Below are positions 28,922 through 38,675 of a stretch of DNA of 64,000 nucleotides, one piece after another (positions within the stretch are counted from its first letter, which is position 1; each line of letters starts with the position of its first letter). The position numbers and the translations under genes were made by a program. The notes beneath the pieces were generated by a model. The model did no database searches, had not been told where the DNA came from, and worked only from the letters and a program-made list of their open reading frames with translations. Source of the stretch: Rhodovulum sulfidophilum DSM 1374 (GTDB lineage: Bacteria > Pseudomonadota > Alphaproteobacteria > Rhodobacterales > Rhodobacteraceae); contig NZ_CP015418.1 in the NCBI RefSeq assembly GCF_001633165.1, positions 3,596,001 to 3,660,000 on the forward strand, given 5' to 3'.

Positions 28922-30259
28922 TCACTCGGCCGACAGGCGTCCGGCCAGCGAATTCGGCGCCGCAGCGGTGATGTCGACCCGGGCGATGCGGCCCAGAAGC
29001 GTTTCCGGCGCCTCGACATGGACCGCCTGTAGATGGTCGGACTTACCGACCAGCTGACCCGGCATCCGTCCCGCCTTCTCGAACAGCACACCGACGCTCT
29101 TGCCGACCATGGCCTGCTGCGCGGCCTCCTGCTGCTCGGCCAGAAGCGCCTGCAACCGCGCCAGACGCTCGGCCTTGACCTCTTCGGCGACATGGGCGCG
29201 CTCGGCCGCCGGCGTGCCGGGACGGGGCGAATACTTGAAGGAATAGCACTGGCCGTAGCCGACCTCGCGGACCAGCGCCAGCGTGTCCTCGAAATCGGCC
29301 TCGGTCTCGCCCGGGAAGCCGACGATGAAATCGCCCGACATCAGGATATCGGGCCTGGCGGCGCGGATGCGGTCGATCAGGCGCAGATAGCCCTCGGCGG
29401 TATGCTTGCGGTTCATCGCCTTCAGCACCCGGTCCGAGCCCGACTGCACCGGCAGATGCAGATAGGGCATCAGTTCGGTCACCTCGCCATGGGCGGCGAT
29501 CAGGTCATCCTCCATGTCATTCGGATGCGAGGTGGTGTAGCGAAGCCGGTGGAGCCCGTCGATCGCGGCCAGCTCGCGGATCAGCCGCGCCAGCCCCCAG
29601 TCGCCGTCGGTCCCGGCGCCGTGATAGGCGTTGACGTTCTGGCCCAGAAGCGTGATCTCGCGCACCCCGCGTTCGACCAGATCGCGCGCCTCGGCCAGCA
29701 CCTTTTCGGCCGGGCGCGAAACCTCGGCGCCGCGGGTATAGGGCACGACGCAGAAGGCACAGAACTTGTCGCAGCCCTCCTGCACGGTCAGGAAGGCGGT
29801 CGGGCCGCGCCGGGCCCGGGCGCGCCCGCCCAGCCGGTCGAACTTGTCCTCTTCGGGGAAATCGGTGTCGAGCGCCTTCGCCCCCTGCCGCGCCCGCGCC
29901 TCGAGCTCGGGCAGGCGGTGATAGCTCTGCGGCCCCACCACCAGATCGACCAGCGGCTGGCGGCGCAGGATCTCGTCGCCCTCGGCCTGGGCAACGCAGC
30001 CCGCGACCCCGATCTTCAGATCGGGATTTTCGGCCTTCAGCGCCTTCAGACGACCCAGCTCGGAATAGACCTTCTCGGCCGCCTTCTCGCGGATATGGCA
30101 GGTATTCAGCAGGATCAGGTCGGCGCCCTCGGCGCTGTCCGCGATCTCGTAGCCCGACGGCGCCAGCGCCTCGGCCATCCTCTCGCTGTCATAGACGTTC
30201 ATCTGACAGCCATAGGTCTTGATGAAAAGCTTGCGGGTCGGGGAAGTGGAGGAGGTCAT
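28922..30259 (-). CDS. miaB: tRNA-2-methylthio-N6-dimethylallyladenosine synthase
   Basis: MiaB is a radical-SAM enzyme that adds a methylthio group to i6A37 in tRNA. The 445-residue protein has the three N-terminal cluster cysteines ([30 protein letters not shown]) and the radical-SAM motif [17 protein letters not shown]-terminal TRAM domain starts near residue 370. The ATG at 30259 with AAGGA gives the family N-terminus; the longer frame above is not conserved. It opens the miaB-phoH-ybeY-corC-lnt-metK-trmB series. Confidence 0.96.
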   Translation of the reverse strand: MTSSTSPTRKLFIKTYGCQMNVYDSERMAEALAPSGYEIADSAEGADLILLNTCHIREKAAEKVYSELGRLKALKAENPDLKIGVAGCVAQAEGDEILRRQPLVDLVVGPQSYHRLPELEARARQGAKALDTDFPEEDKFDRLGGRARARRGPTAFLTVQEGCDKFCAFCVVPYTRGAEVSRPAEKVLAEARDLVERGVREITLLGQNVNAYHGAGTDGDWGLARLIRELAAIDGLHRLRYTTSHPNDMEDDLIAAHGEVTELMPYLHLPVQSGSDRVLKAMNRKHTAEGYLRLIDRIRAARPDILMSGDFIVGFPGETEADFEDTLALVREVGYGQCYSFKYSPRPGTPAAERAHVAEEVKAERLARLQALLAEQQEAAQQAMVGKSVGVLFEKAGRMPGQLVGKSDHLQAVHVEAPETLLGRIARVDITAAAPNSLAGRLSAE

Positions 30260-30434
30260 GCGCGCGTCCTTCCGGTCAACGGGCCGGTCAGCGGGGTCAG
30301 TCTGTGGGATCGGCCGGCGAGGTCGGTTGCGCGCTGTCCTACACGAAACCGGTCCCGGGCCGCAACGCCTGCATCCCGCTTGCATATGAGCGCGCCCTGC
30401 CCGACCCTGCCACAAGGAGGACAGGAGGTCCGGC

Positions 30435-31307
30435 ATGGCGGGGCGGTACAAGGGGCTGGCCGATTTTCTGGCGCGCGCGGGCAAGGCGCTCGGCCCGCGG
30501 CCGGTCGGGCTGATCTTCGTCGAGGACGAGGTCGAGGTCGAAAGCACGATCGACCATCTCGACGCGCTGGGCTTCGGCGCGCTCGTCCTGTTCACGCCTC
30601 CGCGGCTGAAGCTCTCGCCCGCCTCGGAGGAACGGATACACCGCGTCGCCTACGACACCCGGGCCGAGGGCGCCCTGCCCCGCGCGGTCAGCGCGGTGAT
30701 CGCCGCGGCCCCCGGGATCTGGCTGCATTACTGCTATAATGCCGAATACCTGTTCTTTCCGTTCTGCGAGAGCCGCAGCATCGGCGAGATGCTGGACTTC
30801 CACGGCGAGGACGGGCGCGAAGCGATGCCGACCCATGTGGTCGATCTCTACGCCGCCGATCTCGACCGCCATCCCGGCGGCGTCTCGCGCGACAGCGCGC
30901 TGCTCGACCGCGCCGGTTATTTCGCCCGGCCCCGCACCGACCCCGCGACCGGACAGCCGCTGGAGCGGCAAAGCGACATTTTCGGCGGGCTGCGCTGGCG
31001 TTTCGAGGAACATGTCCCCGCGCATCGGCGGCGAATCGACCGGATCGGGCTGTTCCGGGCGCGGCGGGGGCTGCGGCTGCTCGACGGGTATCTCATGTCC
31101 GATCCCGAGATGAACACCTGTGCCGGCGACCGAGGCAACACCCTCACCGCCGCAATCTGTTCGTTCCGCGCGGCGAAGGCGCTGCGCACCAACCCCGCCT
31201 CACGTCTGGAGATCGCGGATTTCCGCTGGCCGATGTCCGAAGAGTTCCGCTGGGAGTCGCAGCAACTGATGGATCTGGGGCTGATGGAACCCGGGACCTG
31301 GTTCTAG
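30435..31307 (+). CDS. Conserved hypothetical protein
   Basis: A 290-residue soluble protein without a family I can name securely. The N-terminal part ([26 protein letters not shown]...LVLFTP) looks like the start of a glycosyltransferase-like Rossmann fold, with an acidic segment. The remainder has [32 protein letters not shown] and [21 protein letters not shown]. That pattern is compatible with a sugar-transferase relative, but no catalytic motif is certain. AGGAGG precedes the ATG. It ends at a bidirectional terminator shared with irr. Confidence 0.65.
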   Translation: MAGRYKGLADFLARAGKALGPRPVGLIFVEDEVEVESTIDHLDALGFGALVLFTPPRLKLSPASEERIHRVAYDTRAEGALPRAVSAVIAAAPGIWLHYCYNAEYLFFPFCESRSIGEMLDFHGEDGREAMPTHVVDLYAADLDRHPGGVSRDSALLDRAGYFARPRTDPATGQPLERQSDIFGGLRWRFEEHVPAHRRRIDRIGLFRARRGLRLLDGYLMSDPEMNTCAGDRGNTLTAAICSFRAAKALRTNPASRLEIADFRWPMSEEFRWESQQLMDLGLMEPGTWF

Positions 31308-31391
31308 CGCGGCCAGAGGCTCCCCGGATGGGCCGCTTCGGGTCGGCAGGCACAAGACCCGGGATGCAGCCAGAAGAACACCGGCAGAAGA

Positions 31392-31436
31392 ACACGGGGC
31401 CCGGGGAAGGATGCTTCCCCGGGCCCGGTGTCATTT
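31392..31436. terminator. Bidirectional terminator between convergent genes
   Basis: A 13-bp perfect stem (31397-31409 with 31414-31426) with a GATG loop, extended by four more pairs beyond one mismatch, lies between the convergent hypothetical gene and irr. A short T-rich run (CATTTATG) follows on the plus strand. Confidence 0.8.
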
Positions 31437-31494
31437 ATGCTGCTTCAGCCGTCATCCCCCGGCCCTGCGCAAATCATGCACAGCGCGCGGCGGC

Positions 31495-31935
31495 TCAGAC
31501 CCGGCGCAACCGGATCACGACGTCGATCTTCGATATCTCGGCCCCCTCGGGCGCCTCGGGAAGCCGGGCGATCTCGAGCGAGCCCGCAGGCGCATCGCTC
31601 AGCCGGTGATCGTCTTCCCAGAAGAAGTGCGGGTGGTCGTCGACCCGGGTGTCGAAATAGCTTTTCGTCCCGTCGACCATGACTTCCTGCATCAGGCCTG
31701 CATCGCAGAAGGCCCGAAGCGTGTTATAGACCGTCGCCAGCGACACTTTCTCGCCCGTCGCGCAGGACGCGGCATAAAGCGTTTCCGCTGTCACATGGCG
31801 GTTGTTGCCATCGCCGATCAACAGGGCGGCAAGGCTCACCCGTTGACGCGTGGGACGCAGACCGGCCTTGGAAAGCCAGCGGCCGCTCCGCTCGATGGCG
31901 TCGGGATGGTTTGGGTTCTCGTTCAACTGTGCCAT
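31495..31935 (-). CDS. irr: Fur-family iron response regulator (Irr-type)
   Basis: A 146-residue Fur-superfamily repressor. The winged-helix part has GLRPTRQRVSLAALL, VTAETLYAAS and KVSLATVYNTLRAFCDAGL; the sensor half has a TKSYFDTRVDDHPHFFWEDDHRL segment with the HxH found in Irr. The cysteine pairs of Fur/Zur zinc sites are missing. Location divergent from fabA is typical for irr in Rhodobacterales. The ATG has no ribosome-binding site, and a -10 element sits right before it, so the message may be leaderless. Confidence 0.88.
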   Translation of the reverse strand: MAQLNENPNHPDAIERSGRWLSKAGLRPTRQRVSLAALLIGDGNNRHVTAETLYAASCATGEKVSLATVYNTLRAFCDAGLMQEVMVDGTKSYFDTRVDDHPHFFWEDDHRLSDAPAGSLEIARLPEAPEGAEISKIDVVIRLRRV

Positions 31936-31941
31936 GGGCGA

Positions 31942-31970
31942 TATATGGTAATCCAGAGCCTGTAATTCAA
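31942..31970 (-). promoter_or_regulatory. Putative irr promoter
   Basis: On the minus strand TTGAAT (31970-31965), a 17-base spacer and CATATA (31947-31942) form a good promoter. The start site expected 7 bases beyond the -10 element falls at 31935, the A of the irr ATG, which predicts a leaderless transcript. The element lies in the irr-fabA intergenic region, where iron-dependent autoregulation would act. Confidence 0.5.
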
Positions 31971-32091
31971 ATGATTCTGATCTGCAGCGACGCTTTGGCG
32001 CGGCATCGGGGCGCTATTGCCACTTTGCGAGGCGCGGTGCTAGAGGGGGCGCAACGCGAAACAGGACAACCCAAGGGGGGACGGGTCCCGT

Positions 32092-32601
32092 ATGACCGAT
32101 TTTCCGACGAGCTTCGGCAAGGACGAGCTCCTGAAATGCGCGCGGGGCGAACTGTTCGGCCCCGGCAATGCGCAGCTGCCGGAACCGCCGATGCTGATGA
32201 TGGATCGCATCACCGAGATCAGCGCCGATGGCGGCCCCAACGGCAAGGGGCATGTCGTGGCCGAGTTCGACATCCACCCGGATCAATGGTTCTTCGCCTG
32301 CCATTTTCCCGGCAATCCGATCATGCCCGGCTGTCTCGGCCTCGACGGGCTGTGGCAGCTGACCGGCTTCAACCTCGGCTGGCGCGGCTGGAAGGGCCGC
32401 GGCTATGCGCTGGGCGTGGGCGAGGTCAAGCTGACCGGCATGGTCCGCCCCGATCGCAAGATGATCCGCTACTTCGTTGATTTCACCAAGGCCGTGCAGA
32501 CCCGCCGTCTGACGATGGGTGTGGCCGATGGCCGGGTCGAGGCCGATGGCGAAACGATCTATCATGTGAAAGACATGAAGGTCGCTCTGTCTGAAAGCTG
32601 A
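32092..32601 (+). CDS. fabA: 3-hydroxydecanoyl-ACP dehydratase/isomerase
   Basis: FabA dehydrates 3-hydroxyacyl-ACP and isomerises the trans-2 to cis-3 decenoyl intermediate, starting unsaturated fatty acid synthesis. The 169-residue hotdog-fold protein has the active histidine in [25 protein letters not shown] and the conserved [12 protein letters not shown]. It heads the fabA-fabB-fabI operon, divergent from irr; fabB starts 24 bases after its stop. Confidence 0.97.
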   Translation: MTDFPTSFGKDELLKCARGELFGPGNAQLPEPPMLMMDRITEISADGGPNGKGHVVAEFDIHPDQWFFACHFPGNPIMPGCLGLDGLWQLTGFNLGWRGWKGRGYALGVGEVKLTGMVRPDRKMIRYFVDFTKAVQTRRLTMGVADGRVEADGETIYHVKDMKVALSES

Positions 32602-32625
32602 TCCATCCCAGGAAAGGAGACCGCC

Positions 32626-33855
32626 ATGCGCCGCGTCGTCATCACGGGCATGGGCATCATCTCGCCCATCGGCAATTCCACGGCCGAGGTCGAGGCGTCC
32701 CTGCGCGCCGGCCGCTCCGGCATCCGGTTCGAACCCGTCTATGCCGAAAACGGCTTCCGCAGCCAGGTTGCGGGCATTCCCCAGATCGACCTCGAGGGGT
32801 CGATCGACAAGCGCCAGCTGCGCTTCATGGGCGCGGGTGCGGCCTATAACTACCTCGCCATGGAACAGGCCATCGCCGATGCCGGGCTCGAGGCCGACGA
32901 GGTGTCGAACCCGCGCACCGGGCTGATCGTGGGCTCTGGCGGGCCGTCGACCGCGAATTTCTTCGTCGCCCACTCGACCGTGAAGGAAAAGGGCAGCCCC
33001 AAGCGGATGGGCCCGTTCATGGTCACGCGCTGCATGTCCTCGACCAACTCGGCCTGCCTGGCGACGCCGTTCAGGATCAAGGGCGTGAACTACTCGATCA
33101 CCTCGGCCTGCTCGACCTCGGCGCATTGCATCGGCAACGCCGCCGAACTGATCCAGATGGGCAAGCAGGACGTGATCTTCGCCGGCGGCGGCGAGGAGGT
33201 CGACTGGACGCTGTCCTGCCTGTTCGACGCGATGAACGCGATGTCGTCGAAATACAACGACACCCCCGAAACCGCCTCGCGCCCGTTCGACGCGACCCGC
33301 GACGGCTTCGTGATCGCCGGCGGCGGCGGTGTCGTGGTGCTCGAAGAGCTGGAACATGCCAAGGCCCGCGGCGCCACGATCTATGCCGAAGTGACCGGCT
33401 ATGGCGCCACATCCGACGGCTATGACATGGTCGCCCCGTCGGGCGAGGGCGGCGAACGCTCGATGGAACTCGCGCTCGCGACCCTGCCCGAGGGCCGCCG
33501 GGTCGATTACATCAACGCCCATGGCACATCGACGGTGGCGGGCGACGTGACCGAGGTGAAGGGCGTGCGCAACGTCTTCGGCGAGGACGCCATGCCGCCG
33601 ATCGCCTCGACCAAGTCGCTGACCGGCCACAGCCTCGGCGCGACCGGTGTGCATGAGGCGATCTATTCGCTGATCATGATGCGGAAAGGTTTCATCGCCG
33701 CCTCTGCCAACGTGACCGAGCTCGACCCCGAGATCCGGCCGGGCGAGATCGCGACCGAGCTGCGCGAGGGCGTCGAGATCGACAGCGTGCTGTCGAACAG
33801 TTTCGGGTTCGGCGGAACCAACGCCACCCTGCTGATGAGCAAATATCACGGATGA
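32626..33855 (+). CDS. fabB: Beta-ketoacyl-ACP synthase I
   Basis: FabB elongates saturated and cis-unsaturated acyl-ACP. The 409-residue thiolase-fold protein shows the nucleophile in [12 protein letters not shown] and the histidines in [13 protein letters not shown] and [12 protein letters not shown], ending in [21 protein letters not shown] precedes the ATG. It follows fabA, whose product supplies its unsaturated substrate. Confidence 0.97.
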   Translation: MRRVVITGMGIISPIGNSTAEVEASLRAGRSGIRFEPVYAENGFRSQVAGIPQIDLEGSIDKRQLRFMGAGAAYNYLAMEQAIADAGLEADEVSNPRTGLIVGSGGPSTANFFVAHSTVKEKGSPKRMGPFMVTRCMSSTNSACLATPFRIKGVNYSITSACSTSAHCIGNAAELIQMGKQDVIFAGGGEEVDWTLSCLFDAMNAMSSKYNDTPETASRPFDATRDGFVIAGGGGVVVLEELEHAKARGATIYAEVTGYGATSDGYDMVAPSGEGGERSMELALATLPEGRRVDYINAHGTSTVAGDVTEVKGVRNVFGEDAMPPIASTKSLTGHSLGATGVHEAIYSLIMMRKGFIAASANVTELDPEIRPGEIATELREGVEIDSVLSNSFGFGGTNATLLMSKYHG

Positions 33856-33861
33856 CCAGCG

Positions 33862-34650
33862 ATGCCTGAGTTGATGAAAGGAAAGCGCGGCCTCGTCATG
33901 GGCGTCGCCAATGACCGGTCGATTGCCTGGGGCATCGCAAGGGCGATGGCCGCCGAGGGCGCAGAGCTTGCGTTCTCGTATCAGGGCGAGAATTTCGGCC
34001 GGCGCGTCCAGCCGCTGGCCGAAAGCGTGGGATCGAGCCTTCTCGTCGATGTCGATGTGACCGACGACGCCTCGCTCGATGCCGCCTTCAGCCGGATCGA
34101 GAAGGAATGGGGCAGGCTCGACTTCCTGGTCCATGCCATCGCCTATTCCGACAAGACCGAGCTGACCGGGCGGTTCATCAACACCTCGCGCGAGAATTTC
34201 CGCAATTCGCTGACGATCTCCTGCTATTCGCTGATCGAGGTGGCGCGCCGGGCGCAGCCCCTGATGCCCGATGGCGGCACCATCCTGACGCTGACCTATC
34301 AGGGCTCGAACCGGGTCACGCCGTTCTACAACGTGATGGGCGTGGCCAAGGCGGCGCTGGAATCGACCATGCGCTATCTCGCCTCCGATCTCGGCCCCGA
34401 GGGCATCCGGGTCAACGCGATTTCGCCCGGGCCGATGAAGACGCTCGCAGGGGCGGCCATCGCGGGCGGGCGCAAGACCTTCCGCCATACCGAGATGAAT
34501 GCGCCGCTGGGCCATAATGCCACGCTCGAGGCGATCGGGGGCACCGCGGTCTATCTGGCCTCGGATATGGGGGCCTGCACCACCGGCGAGATCATCACCG
34601 TTGATGGCGGCTATCACGTCCTCGGCATGCCCCGCTTCGAGAACATCTGA
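33862..34650 (+). CDS. fabI: Enoyl-ACP reductase (NADH)
   Basis: FabI reduces enoyl-ACP in the last step of each elongation round. The 262-residue SDR-type protein has the cofactor region GLVMGVANDRSIAWGIARAMAAEGAELAFSY written as short motifs GVANDRSIAWG and AFSYQG, HAIAYSDK, and the catalytic YNVMGVAKAALE (Tyr and Lys). It starts 6 bases after fabB with little ribosome-binding site, so coupling is likely. A strong terminator follows. Confidence 0.94.
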   Translation: MPELMKGKRGLVMGVANDRSIAWGIARAMAAEGAELAFSYQGENFGRRVQPLAESVGSSLLVDVDVTDDASLDAAFSRIEKEWGRLDFLVHAIAYSDKTELTGRFINTSRENFRNSLTISCYSLIEVARRAQPLMPDGGTILTLTYQGSNRVTPFYNVMGVAKAALESTMRYLASDLGPEGIRVNAISPGPMKTLAGAAIAGGRKTFRHTEMNAPLGHNATLEAIGGTAVYLASDMGACTTGEIITVDGGYHVLGMPRFENI

Positions 34651-34690
34651 GCCCGCCCCGACATCCCACCCCGCCATGCGGGCCGTCCTT

Positions 34691-34725
34691 CATCGACCCG
34701 GGCCCCGGCCCGGGTCGATGCGTTT
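34691..34725 (+). terminator. Terminator of the fabA-fabB-fabI operon
   Basis: A perfect 14-bp stem (34691-34704 with 34707-34720) with a minimal loop is followed by CGTTTTC, 40 bases after the fabI stop. It also lies beyond the end of the convergent FKBP gene. Confidence 0.85.
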
Positions 34726-34753
34726 TCAGGGCCCGAGGGCCCGGCTGCGCCGG

Positions 34754-35182
34754 TCAGGCGATCGAGACCAGCTCGATCTCGAAGGTCAGGTCCTTGCCCG
34801 CCAGCGGGTGGTTGCCGTCAAGCAGCACGACCTCTTCGGTGACATCGGCCACCGTGACCGGCAGCACCTCGCCCTCGGCGGTCTGCACGTTGAGACGCGT
34901 GCCCACTTCCAGCGGAACCGTGTCGGGCACCTGTTCGCGCGGGATCGCCTGGGTCGCGTCGGGATTATGCGCGCCATAGGCCTCGGCGCAGGGGACATCC
35001 ACGGTCTTCGTGTCGCCTTCGGACATGCCCGGCAGAGCGGCGTCGAGCCCGGGAATGATCTGACCAGCCCCCACGGTGAATTCAAGCGGATCGCGACCTT
35101 GCGAGCTGTCGAAGGTCGAGCCGTCGGCCAATGTGCCGGTGTAATGGATACGAACCTTGTCGCCCGGTTTAACCTGGGTCAT
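34754..35182 (-). CDS. FKBP-type peptidyl-prolyl isomerase (SlyD/FkpB-like)
   Basis: A 142-residue cytoplasmic FKBP with an IF insert, a prolyl isomerase and chaperone. It shows KVRIHYTGTLADGSTFDSS, PLEFTVGAGQIIPGLDAALPGM, the insert around YGAHNPDATQAIPREQVP and LLDGNHPLAGKDLTFEIELV. The histidine/cysteine-rich nickel tail of enteric SlyD is missing. AAGGAA precedes the ATG. Confidence 0.93.
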   Translation of the reverse strand: MTQVKPGDKVRIHYTGTLADGSTFDSSQGRDPLEFTVGAGQIIPGLDAALPGMSEGDTKTVDVPCAEAYGAHNPDATQAIPREQVPDTVPLEVGTRLNVQTAEGEVLPVTVADVTEEVVLLDGNHPLAGKDLTFEIELVSIA

Positions 35183-35360
35183 GCGCGGTTCCTTTCGGTG
35201 AGGCGGGTGAGTTTGCGGAGGCCGCGCGCCGCGCGCGGGTACTCCGGACGTGCGACAAGGGTAATTGACCGGTCAGCGATGTAAACCCTGAGCCGGGCCG
35301 GGTTTCGCGCCCGTTTCCCTTTTTTTCTGCCGCTTTCGCCCCGTTTCCGCCCATCGGGGC

Positions 35361-35741
35361 TCAGCGCGCGGGCGTTATCAGCCCCAGCGCCGCCCCGGTC
35401 GGGTCCGAGACGATGGCGATCCGCCCGATATCCGGCACCTCGAACGGCTGCCGGATCACGACGCCACCGCCCCGTTCGGTCTCGTTCAGCGCCTTTTTCA
35501 GATCATCGACCGCGAAATAGCTGAACCAGTGCGGCGGCACCTGGTCCATGTCCGGCAGCCCGGCCAGATCCATCACCCCCACCACCGGCCGGGCGCCGCG
35601 ATGGCCGACCTGATAGACCCCGGCCCCCATCGGGACCGGCTGAAAATGCCAGCCGCACACCGCCTTGTAATATTTCAGCGCCCCGGGCACGTCCCGGGTC
35701 ATCAGTTCGGTCCACCAGACCTGGCCATGGTTCTGCGACAT
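35361..35741 (-). CDS. VOC-family (glyoxalase-like) protein
   Basis: A 126-residue protein with the vicinal-oxygen-chelate fold. GQVWWTELMTRDVPGALKYYKAVCGW and WFSYFAVDDL...ALNETERGGG followed by GRIAIVSDPTGAALGLI match the two repeat halves. The substrate is unknown. GGGAGGGAG lies before the ATG at 35741, which was preferred to an upstream in-frame start. Confidence 0.85.
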   Translation of the reverse strand: MSQNHGQVWWTELMTRDVPGALKYYKAVCGWHFQPVPMGAGVYQVGHRGARPVVGVMDLAGLPDMDQVPPHWFSYFAVDDLKKALNETERGGGVVIRQPFEVPDIGRIAIVSDPTGAALGLITPAR

Positions 35742-35848
35742 CTCTCCCTCCCTCGATGCGCCGCACCCGGATTCGTGCAATCGCGGCATGGCGTAACCTT
35801 CCCACCTTCCCGCCCTTGTGCCAATCTCGCCCTGCGAGGGAGGATGCG

Positions 35849-36541
35849 ATGCCGATAACCGCCTGTATCTTCGATGCCTATGGAACGCTTTTCGACGTCT
35901 CGGCCGCCGCGCGCCGGGCCGCCGCCGAGCCCGATCATGCCTGTCTGGCCGGGCTCTGGGCCGAGTTCGCCGTCACCTGGCGCGAGAAGCAGCTTGACTA
36001 TACCTGGCTCCGGGCGATCACCGGGGCGCATGCCGATTTCCGGCAGGTGACCGGCGAGGCGCTCGACTGGGCGCTCGAAGCCCATGGCCTGGGTGGCGAG
36101 GCCGGGTTGCGCGCCCGGCTGATGGCGCTTTACCGCGACCTCGACGCCTATCCAGAGGCCCCCGCCATGCTTGGGGCGCTCAGACGCGCGGGCAAGGCCA
36201 CCGCGATCCTGTCGAATGGCAGTCCCGGGATGCTGGAAGATGCGGTCGCCGCGGCCGGCATGGACGGGCTGTTCGACGATCTGCTGTCGGTCGAGACCGT
36301 CGGCATCTACAAGCCCCACCCCTCGGTCTATGACCTTGTCGGCCAGCGCTTCGGCTGCGACCGCTCCGAGGTTCTGTTCGTCTCGTCGAATGGCTGGGAT
36401 GCCGCCGCGGCGGCGGGCTACGGCTTCGTGACCGCCTGGGTCGACCGCAACCGCGCCCCGGTCGAGCGCCTGCCCTGGCGCCCGGCTCATGTACTGCACG
36501 ACCTCGCCGAGATCCCGTCGCTGGTGGAGGCGCTGTCATGA
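35849..36541 (+). CDS. L-2-haloacid dehalogenase-type HAD hydrolase
   Basis: A 230-residue HAD-superfamily protein whose motifs match (S)-2-haloacid dehalogenases. They are the nucleophile in FDAYGTLFDVS, TAILSNGSPGML, the lysine in YKPHPSVYDL and FVSSNGWDAAAAAGYGF. It would hydrolyse 2-haloacids to 2-hydroxyacids, though HAD substrates are hard to predict. The ATG follows GAGGGAGG. It overlaps the next hydrolase by 4 bases and heads a three-gene operon. Confidence 0.88.
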   Translation: MPITACIFDAYGTLFDVSAAARRAAAEPDHACLAGLWAEFAVTWREKQLDYTWLRAITGAHADFRQVTGEALDWALEAHGLGGEAGLRARLMALYRDLDAYPEAPAMLGALRRAGKATAILSNGSPGMLEDAVAAAGMDGLFDDLLSVETVGIYKPHPSVYDLVGQRFGCDRSEVLFVSSNGWDAAAAAGYGFVTAWVDRNRAPVERLPWRPAHVLHDLAEIPSLVEALS

Positions 36542-37371
36542 CCCGCTTTGCCGCCGATGACGGACGGATGCTTGCCTATGACGACCGGGGCCGCGGCACG
36601 CCGCTTCTGTGCCTGGCCGGGCTCACCCGCAACATGGACGATTTCGAACCGGTGCTCGACGCCTTCGCCGGCCGTGCCCGGGTGATCCGGCTCGACACCC
36701 GCGGTCGCGGCGGCTCGGACCGCGACCCGGATTTCATGAATTACAACCTGATCCGCGAAAGCCGCGACGCGCTGAACCTGATGGACCATCTCGGGCTGGA
36801 CCGCGTGGCGATCCTCGGCACCTCGCGCGGCGGGCTGATCGCGATGATGCTGGCGGCCAGCCACAAGGACCGGCTGTCCGGGGTCTGCCTCAACGATATC
36901 GGCCCGCTGGTCGAGCCCCGCGGCATGGCCCATATCATGTCCTATCTGGGCCTTCCGCCCGGCTATGCCGATTATGACGACGCCGCCGCGCAACTGGCCC
37001 TGAAGATGCGCGACCGCTTCCCCGGCGTCGGCCGCGACCAGTGGCGGGCCTATGCGCGCAGGCTCTGGGACGCCACCCCCGACGGGCTGGCGCTGCGATA
37101 TGACCCGGCGCTCCGCCATGCGGTGATGGAACAGTCGGCCACCGATGCCCTGCCCGATCTCTGGCCGCTTTTCGATGCGCTGGACGGGCTGCCGCTGGCG
37201 CTGATCCGCGGTGCGCATTCCGACATTCTCTCGCCCGAAACCGCCAGCGAGATGCAGCGCCGACGCCCCGACATGATCTTTGCCGAGATACCCGATCGCG
37301 GGCATACCCCCTTTCTCGACGAACCTGCCGCGGTGACTGCCATCGCGACGCTGCTGGAGCGCATTGCATGA
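36538..37371 (+). CDS. Alpha/beta hydrolase
   Basis: A 277-residue alpha/beta hydrolase. The oxyanion region is LLCLAGLTRNMDDF, the nucleophile Ser is in ILGTSRGGLIAM and the catalytic His is in IPDRGHTPFLDEP. A likely acid is in RGAHSDILSP. The substrate is unknown. It overlaps both neighbours by 4 bases (HAD dehalogenase and PLP dehydratase), so the three are translated together, suggesting one catabolic route. Confidence 0.85.
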   Translation: MTRFAADDGRMLAYDDRGRGTPLLCLAGLTRNMDDFEPVLDAFAGRARVIRLDTRGRGGSDRDPDFMNYNLIRESRDALNLMDHLGLDRVAILGTSRGGLIAMMLAASHKDRLSGVCLNDIGPLVEPRGMAHIMSYLGLPPGYADYDDAAAQLALKMRDRFPGVGRDQWRAYARRLWDATPDGLALRYDPALRHAVMEQSATDALPDLWPLFDALDGLPLALIRGAHSDILSPETASEMQRRRPDMIFAEIPDRGHTPFLDEPAAVTAIATLLERIA

Positions 37372-38348
37372 CCATTGACCAGATCGAGGCCGCCGCCGCG
37401 CGGCTCTCCGGAAAGGCGCGGCGGACGCCGCTTCTGTCCTCGCCCTTTCTCGACGAAATCGCCGGTCGGCGCGTTCTGGTGAAGGCCGAATGCCTGCAGC
37501 ATACGGGCAGCTTCAAGTTCCGCGGCGGCTGGTCGGCGCTGTCGGCGCTGGCGCCCGAGGCCCGCGCCCGCGGCGTGATCGCCTATTCCTCGGGCAACCA
37601 TGCCCAGGGCGTGGCGCTGGCCGCGCGGATGCTGGACGCACCCGCGGTCATCCTCATGCCCTCGGACGCCCCCGCCCCCAAGATCGCCAATACCCGCGCG
37701 CTCGGCGCCGAGGTCGTCACCTATGACCGCGCCACCGGCGACCGCGACGCCATCGGCGCCGAGCTGGCCGAAGCCCGCGGTCTGACCCTGGTGCGCCCCT
37801 TCGACGACCCGCAGGTGATCGCGGGCCAGGGCAGCTGCGGGCTCGAGATCGCGGCGCAGGCCGCCGATGAGGGGATCGCGGCGGCCGAGGTGCTGGTGCC
37901 CTGCGGCGGCGGCGGGCTGACCTCGGGCGTGGCGCTGGCGCTCGAGGCGCGGGCACCCGCTTTCCGGGTGCGCCCGGTCGAGCCCGAGGGCTTCGACGAT
38001 GTCGCCCGCTCGCTGGCCTCGGGCCGGATCGAGGCCAACACGCGCCGCGCGGGCTCGCTTTGCGACGCGATCCAGACGCCCGCGCCCGGTGCGCTGACCT
38101 TCCCGGTCATGGCCCGGCTCTGCGGCCCCGGGATCGCGGTCACCGAAGACGAGGCGCTGCGTGCGATGGCGGCCGCTTTCGAGCGGCTGAAGATCGTCCT
38201 CGAACCGGGCGGCGCGGTGGCGCTGGCGGCCGCGCTGTATCATCCCGAGGCGGTCGCGGGCGAGGCCGTCATCGCCATCGGCACCGGCGGCAATGTCTCG
38301 ACCGAGACCTTCCGCATGGCCCTTGACCGCCATGGGGACGCAGCCTGA
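37368..38348 (+). CDS. PLP-dependent threonine/hydroxyaspartate dehydratase
   Basis: A 326-residue fold-type II PLP enzyme resembling catabolic threonine dehydratase and threo-3-hydroxyaspartate dehydratase. It has the Schiff-base lysine in HTGSFKFRGG, YSSGNHAQGVA, and the phosphate-binding PCGGGGLTSG, with AIGTGGNVS near the end. There is no C-terminal ACT domain, so it is not the feedback-controlled biosynthetic type. It ends the three-gene operon beginning with the HAD dehalogenase. Confidence 0.88.
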   Translation: MTIDQIEAAAARLSGKARRTPLLSSPFLDEIAGRRVLVKAECLQHTGSFKFRGGWSALSALAPEARARGVIAYSSGNHAQGVALAARMLDAPAVILMPSDAPAPKIANTRALGAEVVTYDRATGDRDAIGAELAEARGLTLVRPFDDPQVIAGQGSCGLEIAAQAADEGIAAAEVLVPCGGGGLTSGVALALEARAPAFRVRPVEPEGFDDVARSLASGRIEANTRRAGSLCDAIQTPAPGALTFPVMARLCGPGIAVTEDEALRAMAAAFERLKIVLEPGGAVALAAALYHPEAVAGEAVIAIGTGGNVSTETFRMALDRHGDAA

Positions 38349-38675
38349 CGCCTTTCACCATTGCAACATTTCAGGCCCCGCCCCTGATCGGCCGGATCGG
38401 GGATATTATGCTTTTACGAAATACAGTTCCGCCGGAAATACCCTGAGGCGGGACTTCGCGGCGGGAACAACTGATCCGCATGAAACCCGACATTTCGGCC
38501 TTTCAGCAGATCTGTGCCCCCGCGCCGCTGCAACAGGTGATCCCGCGGCCGCTGCACCTGCCGCTGGGATCGTTTCGGACCATGTCCCGGTGATGGCCCG
38601 ATCCCGCGTCGCACCGATTGACGCCCCGGGCCCGCTCGGCCATCCTGCGCCCCGGCCCCTATGAGGAGACAGCGC
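38349..38675. other. Intergenic region before the enol-lactonase gene
   Basis: These 327 bases hold no gene I can support. The AT-richer part around 38408-38445 contains an 11-base palindrome TTCCGCCGGAA (38428-38438) within a GAAATAC direct repeat pair (38419-38425 and 38436-38442). This is a plausible regulator site for the downstream lactonase, but no named operator fits well. Confidence 0.35.

Noticed and set aside
32014..34677. Long minus-strand open frame of 887 codons antisense to fabA-fabB-fabI
   Set aside because: It is a shadow created by high-GC codon bias opposite three well-identified genes.
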